A stretch of DNA of 8,189 nucleotides from Phycisphaerae bacterium (GCA_028277545.1 JANQGB010001113.1:1-8189), one strand, 5' to 3'. Positions 1-6,236 are shown, counted from the stretch's first letter. A program made the numbers and translations. Notes: generated from the sequence alone by a model not told the origin.

Positions 1-1
1 C

Positions 2-2131
2 TTCGTGCCCAAGGGTGCGAACCTGCCCTCCGGCGCCCTCAAAGGCCTGGGGGGCTCGCGCGTGGCGGTCAAGATCGTGGGCACGGAGATCGCCCACAAG
101 AGCGACCAGGGGGGCATAGCCTTCGTCGAGTGCACGGAAGCGGCGGTCGGGCCGGCCATTGACAAGATGATGGCCACCGACTTCGGCGCGAACGCCGGCG
201 TGCGCGGCGTTGTACTCTGCGAGTACTTTGAGCATGGCGGGACGGGGTTTGGCAACGAGCTGTTCGTGGGCTTTCGGCGTACGCGAGAGTTCGGCCCGGT
301 ACTGGCCGCGGGTCTGGGCGGCGTGCATACCGAGTACTTCGCCGCTCATCTGCGACAGGGCCTGGCAGTATCCATGGGGCTGGCCTTCGAGACGACTGGC
401 CGGGACTTCTTTGACCTGTTCCGCAAGACGGTGGCTTACGACCTGGTGGCGGGCCAGGCCCGCGGCTATGGACGCGTTGTTCCTGACGAGGGTCTGATCG
501 AGTGCTTCGATGCCTTCGCGGCCATCGCCCGGCGCTATTCGAATCCCGACGATGCGGCCATTCCTTCGATCGTCGAGCTGGAAGTCAACCCCTTCGCCTT
601 TGACGGGGGCTTCATGGTGCCCCTGGACGGCCTGTGCCACATTGGCGGGGCGGCTCCCAAGCCGGTCGCCCGCCCGGTGGGCAAGGTCGATCGCCTGCTG
701 CACCCGCGGTCCATCGCCGTGGTGGGGGCGTCTGCCAAGGGTATGAACCCGGGGCGGGTGATTCTGCGCAACCTGGGGGAGTGTGGCTTTGACCGGGAGA
801 AGGTCACCGCTATCAAGGACGGGATCGACGAACTGGACGGTTTCCGGTGTGTTCCTACTGTCCAGGACCTGCCGGAGCCGGCCGACCTGATGGTGCTGGC
901 TATCGGCGCATCGCAGGTGCCCGAGATGGTGGACCAGATCGTCTCGCACCGGTCCGCACAATCGGTGATCCTGATCCCCGGCGGGATGGGTGAAACCGAG
1001 GGCGGCAAGGAGACCGAGCAGCGCGTCCGCAGCCAGATCGCCGCCGCCCATGGCACGCCAGACGGTGGGCCGGTGTTCGTGGGCGGCAACTGCCTGGGCA
1101 TCCAGTCCCGCCCGGGAAGCTACGACACCTTCTTCATTCCGTCGAGCAAGCTGCCCAAGCGCTGGGGCCCGGCGGGGCGGCGGACGGCACTGGTCTCGCA
1201 GAGCGGGGCCTACGTGATTACCCGCATGAGCAACCTGGAGACGCTGGACCCCAAGTACGCCATCAGCATGGGCAACCAGACCGACCTGACCGTGTCCGAC
1301 ATGGTTCGGGCGCTGGCCGAGACGGGTCAGGTCGACGTTCTGGGCGTGTATGTCGAGGGCTTTCAGGACTGGGACGGGCTGGCCTTTGCCGAGGCGGTCA
1401 AGGAGTTCACGGCGTCGGGCCGGGACGTGGTGTTCTACAAGGCGGGCCGGACCGCCGCCGGCCGTAGTGCCACTGCGGGGCACACGGCTTCGATCGCGGG
1501 GGACTACAACGTGGCCGTGGCCGCGGCGGCCAACGCCGGGGCGCTGGTCTGCGAGACGTTCAAGGAATTCGAGCACATGCTGCTGGTCGCCGGCCACGTC
1601 AATGGCCGGAAGATCAGCGGCACGCGCCTGGGAGCGGTCAGCAACGCGGGATACGAATCGGTGGGCATGGCCGACAGCCTGGTGGGGCCGGCGCACGAGG
1701 CCTCGCTGCCGGAACTGGACGCCGCCTGTGCCGGCAAAATCACTGAAGTGCTGGCCGAGAACCGTATAGTCGACCTGATCAACGTGCGCAACCCGCTGGA
1801 CCTGACGCCGATGGCCTCGGACGAGGTTCACGAGGCCTGCATTCGGGCCATGCTGGACTCTCCCCGGACCGACGCCGTGGTGGCGGCGTTCGTGCCGCTC
1901 ACGCCGGCCATGAAGACCACGCCAGACGAAGTGGATCACGCCTCGTCGATGGTTAACCGGCTGCCGAGAATCCACGCCGATACCGACAAACCCCTGGTGG
2001 TGGTTATCGACTCGGGCCCGCTTTACGACCCGCTGGCCCATGGCGTACGCGAGGCGGGGCTGTGTGTCTTTCGCTCCGCGGACAGCGCGGTGCGCACGCT
2101 GGGGCGGTATCTTTATCACAAGACTCGCTAG
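2..2131 (+). CDS. NDP-forming acyl-CoA synthetase (acetate-CoA ligase, ADP-forming, family), 5'-partial
   Basis: Cytoplasmic enzyme of the acyl-CoA synthetase (NDP-forming) superfamily, which interconverts acyl-CoA + ADP + Pi and acid + CoA + ATP through a phosphohistidine. The frame is open to the window edge, so the GTG at 5 is only an internal codon and the gene starts upstream. Counting from that codon: residues 1-225 are the rear part of an ATP-grasp domain (VKIVGTEIAHKSDQGG at 23-38; ELEVNPF metal-binding strand at 191-197); about 226-360 is a CoA-binding Rossmann domain (HPRSIAVVGAS, 233-243; GNCLG, 361-365); about 390-705 is the two-part succinyl-CoA-ligase-like region (LVSQSGA, 396-402; SNAGY, 546-550; NPLDLTP, 596-602). 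His493 in AGHTAS fits the phosphorylated catalytic histidine. The order ATP-grasp first, CoA-binding second is the reverse of the common fused form. The substrate acid cannot be told. The TAG stop at 2129-2131 lies inside a tandem repeat. Confidence 0.9.
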   Translation, partial: FVPKGANLPSGALKGLGGSRVAVKIVGTEIAHKSDQGGIAFVECTEAAVGPAIDKMMATDFGANAGVRGVVLCEYFEHGGTGFGNELFVGFRRTREFGPVLAAGLGGVHTEYFAAHLRQGLAVSMGLAFETTGRDFFDLFRKTVAYDLVAGQARGYGRVVPDEGLIECFDAFAAIARRYSNPDDAAIPSIVELEVNPFAFDGGFMVPLDGLCHIGGAAPKPVARPVGKVDRLLHPRSIAVVGASAKGMNPGRVILRNLGECGFDREKVTAIKDGIDELDGFRCVPTVQDLPEPADLMVLAIGASQVPEMVDQIVSHRSAQSVILIPGGMGETEGGKETEQRVRSQIAAAHGTPDGGPVFVGGNCLGIQSRPGSYDTFFIPSSKLPKRWGPAGRRTALVSQSGAYVITRMSNLETLDPKYAISMGNQTDLTVSDMVRALAETGQVDVLGVYVEGFQDWDGLAFAEAVKEFTASGRDVVFYKAGRTAAGRSATAGHTASIAGDYNVAVAAAANAGALVCETFKEFEHMLLVAGHVNGRKISGTRLGAVSNAGYESVGMADSLVGPAHEASLPELDAACAGKITEVLAENRIVDLINVRNPLDLTPMASDEVHEACIRAMLDSPRTDAVVAAFVPLTPAMKTTPDEVDHASSMVNRLPRIHADTDKPLVVVIDSGPLYDPLAHGVREAGLCVFRSADSAVRTLGRYLYHKTR

Positions 2132-2380
2132 TGCGGTTGACTCAGTGCTAGGGTGCGTCCCGAACGCATCCTGCACCGGCAAGATGCCGGTGCCACAAGA
2201 AGAGTGGTGCGTCCGGGGCGCACCGTACCGCCTGTATCGCAAGACGGGCGGGTGTGGTTGACTCAGCGATAGGGTGCGTCTTGAACGCATCCAGCACCGG
2301 CAAGATGCCGGTGCCACAAGAAGAGTGGTGCGTCCGGGACGCACCGTGCCGCCTGTATCGCAAGACGGGCGGGTGTGGTT
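2111..2380. repeat. 121-bp tandem repeat, about 2.2 copies, overlapping the acyl-CoA synthetase 3' end
   Basis: Sequence repeats at an exact offset of 121 bp: TTGACTCAG at 2137 and 2258, the palindrome CACCGGCA-AGA-TGCCGGTG at 2174-2192 and 2295-2313, and the TATC.CAAGAC block at 2114, 2235 and 2356. Homology to the unit begins near 2111, inside the synthetase coding region, so copy 1 contains the real stop codon and copies 2 and 3 carry decayed versions of the gene tail. Each unit has three hairpins: GGGTGCGT with ACGCATCC (2151-2158 and 2164-2171), the CACCGGCA palindrome (module B), and GGTGCGTC-CGG-GACGCACC (module A; perfect at 2327-2345, one G.T pair at 2206-2224). Copy 3 breaks off after 2380. 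The rest of the gap, 2381-2489, shows only a faint further echo (GAGACGGGCGAGTG near 2395) and no gene I can support. Confidence 0.9.
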
Positions 2381-2475
2381 GAGGCACCTAACAACGAGAC
2401 GGGCGAGTGCTGCTGACGTGGGTGCGGAGACAGGGCGACCGGTGACCGATGCTTCGACTTCCGGGCGGCGCGTCC

Positions 2476-2481
2476 GGGAGG
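2476..2481 (+). promoter_or_regulatory. Shine-Dalgarno site that sets the start of the membrane protein
   Basis: GGGAGG lies 8 nt before the GTG at 2490. This favours a start there over the longer frame from 2274, whose first 72 residues would be translated from the intergenic repeat, and over the ATG at 2523, which would cut into the first membrane helix. Confidence 0.6.
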
Positions 2482-2489
2482 CGGCCTAC

Positions 2490-3140
2490 GTGCGAAGACG
2501 GTACGTCCGGGCCGCACCCGCCATGTTGATCGTGGCCGGGGCGGTGCTCATGGTCGGCTATGCGGCCATACGTCCGGCCGGCTTCGGGACTGCTGCCAAG
2601 GCTCACCCGTTTGTGATGGGCTTCGTCAAGCTGTGCCTGCTGGGCACGTTCGGCGAACTGCTCAAGTACCGGCTGACTCGTGGCGGGTGGGGGCTAGACA
2701 AGGTTCTGCAGCGGGCGTGCGTGTGGGGGCTCTTCGGCCTGTGGTTCACGCTGGCCTTTCCGGGCTTCTCGGCCCTGGTGGATGGGCTGGTGGCGGGTGG
2801 CCTGTGGCCTGCCCGGGTGCCACTGCTGCCCGGTGACCTGTGGATGGCATTCTCCAAGAGCCTGTGGATCAACCTGCTGGGCATGTTTGCCTGGGGCATG
2901 ATGGTGAGCCACGAATATTTCAACTACCTGATCCGCAGCGGTTGGCGAACGTGGAGCCTGGTGGGCTTTGGGCGGCAGGTTGACCCCGGTTTCGTTCTCT
3001 CGTTCGTGCCCAAGACGCTGCTCTTCTGGATCCCGGCCCATTCATTCACCTTTGCGATGCCACCGGAGTGGCGGGTGTTTATCGCTGCCATGCTAGCTGT
3101 CATGCTGGGTTTTTTGCTTAGCGTTGGGGGGAGGCGGTAG
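2490..3140 (+). CDS. Polytopic membrane protein, possibly Mpv17/PMP22-like
   Basis: Predicted inner-membrane protein of 216 residues from the GTG at 2490. After a basic N-terminus (RRRYVR) there are about six hydrophobic segments, near residues 9-27, 39-58, 76-105 (long, possibly re-entrant), 124-144, 169-190 and 194-213. The most distinctive parts are HPFVMGFVKLCLLGTFGELL in the second helix, LDKVLQRACVWGLFG before the third, and FWIPAHSFTFAMPPEWRVF at the C-terminus. The D..xxR..GLxG element and the W-P...F..P...RV ending recall the eukaryotic Mpv17/PMP22 family and its bacterial relatives, but I rate this a weak resemblance judged by eye. No enzymatic motif is visible. It follows the synthetase on the same strand across 358 bp of mostly repeats, so co-transcription is doubtful. 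The TAG stop at 3138-3140 lies within a period-7 tract that also encodes the last few residues. Confidence 0.75.
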   Translation: MRRRYVRAAPAMLIVAGAVLMVGYAAIRPAGFGTAAKAHPFVMGFVKLCLLGTFGELLKYRLTRGGWGLDKVLQRACVWGLFGLWFTLAFPGFSALVDGLVAGGLWPARVPLLPGDLWMAFSKSLWINLLGMFAWGMMVSHEYFNYLIRSGWRTWSLVGFGRQVDPGFVLSFVPKTLLFWIPAHSFTFAMPPEWRVFIAAMLAVMLGFLLSVGGRR

Positions 3141-3211
3141 GCAGAAGGCGGGAGACAGGAGATAGAAGGCAGAATACAGAATACAGAATACAGAAGACAG
3201 AAGACAAGAGA
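3133..3211. repeat. Period-7 purine-rich tract (CAGAATA/CAGAAGA type)
   Basis: About eleven imperfect heptamers run from the last codons of the membrane protein into the gap: GGCAGAA, GGCGGGA, GACAGGA, GATAGAA, then CAGAATA three times (3170-3190), CAGAAGA twice (3191-3204) and CAAGAGA. The plus strand is nearly pyrimidine-free apart from the C or T of each unit. On the minus strand it reads as a meaningless FCILYSVFC-type peptide in several spurious frames. It is probably a slippage-prone low-complexity repeat; no function is evident. Confidence 0.85.
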
Positions 3212-3217
3212 TAGCCG

Positions 3218-3240
3218 GTAGGGTTCGTCCGGGTGCATCC
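3218..3240. repeat. Degenerate copy of intergenic palindrome module A
   Basis: GGTAGGGTTCGTCCGGGTGCATCC (3218-3240, plus the preceding bases) matches the flank and hairpin of the 121-bp unit (TAGGGTGCGTCC...CGCATCCTGC at 2149-2173). The arms still pair in plus-strand RNA with one mismatch and several G.U pairs. It directly precedes the four 31-bp repeats, so the order of modules A then B is the same as in the 121-bp unit. Confidence 0.6.
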
Positions 3241-3247
3241 TGCTCGT

Positions 3248-3371
3248 CTGCACCGGCAGGATGCCGGTGCCACATTTGCTGCACCGGCGAGATGCCGGTG
3301 ACACATTTGCTGTACCGGCGAGATGCCGGTGACACAGTTGCTGCACTGGTAGGATGCCGGTGTCACATCGA
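3248..3371. repeat. Four tandem 31-bp palindromic repeats (module B)
   Basis: Head-to-tail copies lie at 3248-3278, 3279-3309, 3310-3340 and 3341-3371, each with CTG, an 8-bp inverted repeat around a 3-nt loop, and CACATTTG or a variant. Copy 1 is perfect (CACCGGCA-GGA-TGCCGGTG). Copies 2-4 vary only in the left arm (CACCGGCG, TACCGGCG, CACTGGTA), and every change keeps a G.U pair in plus-strand RNA. The same palindrome occurs at 2174 and 2295. There are no unique spacers, so this is not a CRISPR array. The array fills the gap between the convergent membrane-protein and EEP genes and ends 6 bp before the EEP stop codon, where it could act as a bidirectional transcript-end element. Confidence 0.92.
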
Positions 3372-3377
3372 GGCGAG

Positions 3378-4619
3378 CTACTGCTGGAATCGTTGCTGGA
3401 AGGTGGCGTAGTCGGCCAGGTCCACGCTGCCTTGTTCGTCGAGGTCGAAGTAGTCCAGGCAGGTCTGGGTTGGTGGCACGAAGGCGGCACTTTCCAGCGG
3501 ACCGCTCAGGCAGGCCTCGAACTCGGCGTAGTCGGCCAGATCCACGTCGCCGTCGCAGTCGTAGTCGGCCGGGCAGGGCGGCACCTGAATATCGAGGAAC
3601 ACCGGCAGGTGGCCGCCGTTGAGGGCGGTGTCGATCAGAGCCTGGGCGATGACCGGGCCGACCATCTGGTTTCCTGCCACGGTGAGCGAGGTGTTGAAGC
3701 TGGTGCCGTCGTTGCCCCAACTGCGGTAGGAGTGGAGGGGATCATTCCAGGTCGTGGTGCTGTAGGCGATGGCCGCATGGCCGATGTAGTCCAGGCCAGC
3801 ACCGTCCACCAGGTCGGCCGAGACCAGTATCTGATCGTGGCGGTCGTCCATGCCGCCGGCGCCTATCGGATCCTGCGTGTGGACTATCCGGAAAGCCGAA
3901 CTGTTGTTCCAACTTCCCGGCGTGTTGATCGGATCGAAGAATCGACCGGAGTCGTCCGACTGTGAGCCGACCATCTCCTGGTAGGCTGACTGAGCGGAGG
4001 ACTGAATGTTGAAGTCGCCGCCGAGCAGGAACGACCATCCGGCCGGCAGCGTTTCGGCGTCGGCACGGATTCGCTCGGCCTCGAGCAGCCTGCGGGCCTT
4101 GTCGTCGCTGCCGCTGCCCGCTTTCATGTGCGTGCTGTAGATGGCCAGACGGGTCTCTTCGGAGGTGCCCACCGCCAGCCGGACGTCGTAGCGCATGATG
4201 TTGCGTGGGTGATTCGGTGCCGGCCCGCCGACCGCCACGACGGTCACGCCGTTGGTGGAGAGGTCGGTGGCCAACTCGGCCTTGCTGGTGCGGAAGAAGA
4301 AGGCGCTGTCGGTGTCTGGCCCGTTGACGAAGTCGGCCGCTGCCCAGTCGCCCGGGCTGCCAGGTGCCGCGTTGAGGAGGTTCAGGAAGTTGGTCACGCC
4401 GGCAGTGCTGAGGAATTCCTGTCCGATAAACATGTCGGGCGACATGGAGCGGCCGTTGTACTGGCCGTAGATCGCGGTCTGAAAGGCGGATACCCGCCCG
4501 CTGGTGTAGTTGGATACGTTCCAGGTCACGACCCGCACCTGGTCCGCCAACCCTGGGGCGCACAGGAACAGGAGCAGTCCGGCATGTAAGGCTATCGATC
4601 GAGCCTTCAGTCTGGTCAT
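3378..4619 (-). CDS. Secreted endonuclease/exonuclease/phosphatase-fold enzyme with C-terminal dockerin-like repeats
   Basis: Exported metal-dependent hydrolase of the EEP (DNase I-like) superfamily, 413 residues from the ATG at 4619. A signal peptide (MTRLKAR, hydrophobic IALHAGLLLFLCAPG, LADQ cleavage region) precedes the catalytic domain at about 27-345. EEP motifs are in order: VVTWNV (Asn34), IGQE (Glu68, metal), YSTHMKAG (His164), GGDFN (Asp202, Asn204), RHDQILVS (Asp262) and GGHLPVFLD (His337, the general-base position). The substrate, DNA, RNA or a phosphoester, is not decided by these motifs. Residues 350-413 hold two dockerin type I-like loops, DYDCDGDVDLADYAEF and DLDEQGSVDLADYATF, with a cysteine in the linker; such tails are common on planctomycete extracellular proteins, where their partner is unclear. 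An in-frame GTG at 4658 has a better Shine-Dalgarno site (GGGGGGAG, 8 nt away) and would add 13 residues; I prefer the ATG because it gives a standard signal peptide. Confidence 0.88.
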   Translation of the reverse strand: MTRLKARSIALHAGLLLFLCAPGLADQVRVVTWNVSNYTSGRVSAFQTAIYGQYNGRSMSPDMFIGQEFLSTAGVTNFLNLLNAAPGSPGDWAAADFVNGPDTDSAFFFRTSKAELATDLSTNGVTVVAVGGPAPNHPRNIMRYDVRLAVGTSEETRLAIYSTHMKAGSGSDDKARRLLEAERIRADAETLPAGWSFLLGGDFNIQSSAQSAYQEMVGSQSDDSGRFFDPINTPGSWNNSSAFRIVHTQDPIGAGGMDDRHDQILVSADLVDGAGLDYIGHAAIAYSTTTWNDPLHSYRSWGNDGTSFNTSLTVAGNQMVGPVIAQALIDTALNGGHLPVFLDIQVPPCPADYDCDGDVDLADYAEFEACLSGPLESAAFVPPTQTCLDYFDLDEQGSVDLADYATFQQRFQQ

Positions 4620-4735
4620 AGCGTTGGTCTCTAGGTTGTTTCGGCGTGGGCCCGGCACGGTCAGGGCTCCCCCCAGACCCGAGCGTAACGCATTTGCTGT
4701 TGTGGATGCAACCCCGTGTGGCGTGCGGGAGAATA
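4620..4735. other. Intergenic region upstream of the EEP gene
   Basis: This 116-bp stretch should hold the leader of the minus-strand EEP gene. On the minus strand TTGCAT (4713-4708) resembles a -35 box, but there is no convincing -10 at the right distance. I see no RNA gene or riboswitch. Confidence 0.35.
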
Positions 4736-4803
4736 GTGCGTTCGGGACGCACCGTTCTCAGACGGCGCTACAGCGAAAAGTGGTGCGTCCGGGACGGACC
4801 CTA
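4736..4803. repeat. Two copies of palindrome module A at the 3' end of the M48 protease gene
   Basis: Copy 1 is GTGCGT (4736-4741) and ACGCAC (4747-4752) around TCGGG. Copy 2 is GGTGCGTC-CGG-GACGGACC (4782-4800), one mismatch from the perfect hairpin at 2327-2345. The flanks match too: AAAAGTGGTGCGTCC here against AAGAGTGGTGCGTCC at 2321, and GACGCACCGT after copy 1 as after the 2327 hairpin. Read on the minus strand, copy 2 is GGTAGGGTCCGTCC, and its TAG is the stop codon of the protease gene. Confidence 0.8.
4774..4800 (-). terminator. Terminator-like hairpin for the zinc-finger/lemA/M48 operon
   Basis: On the minus strand, immediately after the TAG stop, GGTCCGTC-CCG-GACGCACC (4800-4782) forms an 8-bp stem with one mismatch and is followed by ACTTTTCG. 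A GC-rich stem followed closely by TTTT is the form of an intrinsic terminator, though the T-run is short. It is also a copy of repeat module A, so the terminator role, if real, was borrowed from a repeat. Confidence 0.5.
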
Positions 4804-6192
4804 CCGGTCGATCTTGATCTTGTTGCGACAGCCTGGGCAGCGAATGTGTGAGGCGGAGAACTTGGGGCTGAGCTGTACCGACCGGCCGCAACTGCACTTG
4901 AATGATTCCCAGCCGGCGCCCCGGCGGCGGTAACTGGCGGGCGGGGGAGTCTTGCCCGCTCCTGCTTTCGTTTGCCCGGCGGTCTCTACCAGCGGGACAG
5001 GGTGGACGGTGCCGCAACGTGGGCACCCGATCGACTCGCGCTTCAGCGTAGGCGGGACCTTGATACGCACCCCGCACGCACAGGGGATCAAGAGAAACTC
5101 GGTCAGCCGGTCGATCAGATCGACCGCTTCGCGAGCCCGGTCGACGGCGGCCTGCCGCTTGTCGGTCTCACGGGTGGGCTGGCGGATGGGGACGGCCTCC
5201 TCACCTTTCACCTCGGCCGGGCTCAGGCAATGTTGGTCCTTGCCCTGGACCTTCTGGAAGGCGGCCTCGTAGGCCCGGAAATCTGCCCCGCCGGCCATGC
5301 CGCGGAGGATGGCGATGCGAGCCTGTGTCGGAGGATGGGTCGAGGTCAGTCCGGCGCTCACCGCACTCTGCAGAGGGTTGACGATGTAGAGCGGAGCCAG
5401 CGAGCGGCTGACCTTAGATTTCCTCGACGACCTGGCGGATATTTTCTCCAGGGCGGATGCCAGGCCTTCGGGGTAGCGCGTGTACCGGGCGGCACAGGCG
5501 TCGGCCAGGTACTCACGACGGCGCGAGCAGGCGAAGTACAGCAGTTGTGCCGCCAGGGGTGCCAGTATGGCAAACAGGATCGCGACCACGACCATCACCA
5601 GTTGAGCCTGCCCGCCGCCGCGGGAGGACGATCGCCGCCGGCCGCCACCGAACCAGAGCGAGCGCAGGAACACATCGGACACCAGCACGATGGCACCGAC
5701 CATTACCGCCGCGAGGGTCATGAAGCGGACATCGAGGTTCTGAATGTGGGCGATCTCGTGGGCGACCACGCCCTGCAACTCGTCGCGATTGAGCCGCTTG
5801 AGCAGGCCGGAAGTCACCGCCACCGCGGCTTTCTCCGGTTTTCGGCCCACGGCGAAGGCGTTGGGGGCGTCGTTGTCGATGACGTACAGCCGCGGCATCT
5901 TGCCCAGGCCGCTGGCGATGGTCATCTCCTCGGCCACGTTCCAGAACTGCGGTGCGTCCTCCTTCTGGATCCTGGCGGCCCCGGCGCTGCTCAGCAGCAG
6001 CGAGTCTCCGCCGTAGAGGGCGGTCAGCGTCATGATCAGCCAGACGAAGACGGCGGCGCCCGCCCCGATGAAGCCGCCTGCCTCGGCCTGGTAGGTGAAG
6101 CCGGCTGTAAAGCCCAGGCCTACCAGCAGCAGGCCCATCAGGCCGATCAGTATCCACGATCGGCGTTTGTTGCTCTCGATCGCCGCCCACAT
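4801..6192 (-). CDS. M48-family (HtpX-like) membrane zinc metalloprotease with two C-terminal zinc ribbons
   Basis: Integral membrane protease, 463 residues, of the HtpX group of peptidase family M48, which degrade damaged membrane proteins. Two N-terminal helices (about 13-34 and 40-61) and two central ones (about 157-176 and 197-221) flank the active site. Zinc ligands are the HEIAH motif (His145, Glu146, His149) and Glu227 in SRRREYLADACA; STHPPTQARI at 284-293 is the usual conserved ending of the protease domain. The Arg/Ser/Gly-rich stretch at 184-194 is a cytoplasmic or periplasmic loop. Typical HtpX is about 280-300 residues; the extra 160 residues hold a charged linker and two similar zinc ribbons, C371-x-C373...C390-x-x-C393 and C433-x-C435...C452-x-x-C455. 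It lies 44 bp downstream of lemA on the same strand. The start ATG has only a weak ribosome-binding site, which fits translation after lemA. The chaperone or substrate-adaptor role of the ribbons is unknown. Confidence 0.92.
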   Translation of the reverse strand: MWAAIESNKRRSWILIGLMGLLLVGLGFTAGFTYQAEAGGFIGAGAAVFVWLIMTLTALYGGDSLLLSSAGAARIQKEDAPQFWNVAEEMTIASGLGKMPRLYVIDNDAPNAFAVGRKPEKAAVAVTSGLLKRLNRDELQGVVAHEIAHIQNLDVRFMTLAAVMVGAIVLVSDVFLRSLWFGGGRRRSSSRGGGQAQLVMVVVAILFAILAPLAAQLLYFACSRRREYLADACAARYTRYPEGLASALEKISARSSRKSKVSRSLAPLYIVNPLQSAVSAGLTSTHPPTQARIAILRGMAGGADFRAYEAAFQKVQGKDQHCLSPAEVKGEEAVPIRQPTRETDKRQAAVDRAREAVDLIDRLTEFLLIPCACGVRIKVPPTLKRESIGCPRCGTVHPVPLVETAGQTKAGAGKTPPPASYRRRGAGWESFKCSCGRSVQLSPKFSASHIRCPGCRNKIKIDR

Positions 6193-6236
6193 GGTGACCC
6201 GCGCCCGTCAGTTGGTGGAAGTGATTCCGCGTCTGT

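Noticed and set aside
2137..2165. Promoter from the TTGACT in the 121-bp repeat
   Set aside because: TTGACT resembles a -35 box, but 16-18 bp downstream there is no -10-like hexamer (CCGAAC in copy 1), and the second copy is no better.
3248..3371. CRISPR array
   Set aside because: The four units are contiguous with a strict 31-bp period and no unique spacers, and no cas gene is present.
3118..3720. Minus-strand frames across the repeat region encoding GILPV- and FCILYS-type peptides
   Set aside because: They are read-through of the 31-bp palindromes and the period-7 tract, in several frames at once, with no start signal.
3742..4752. 336-residue minus-strand frame overlapping the EEP gene
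   Set aside because: Arg/Gly-rich translation of the wrong frame; the frame used for the EEP gene has the signal peptide and all catalytic motifs.
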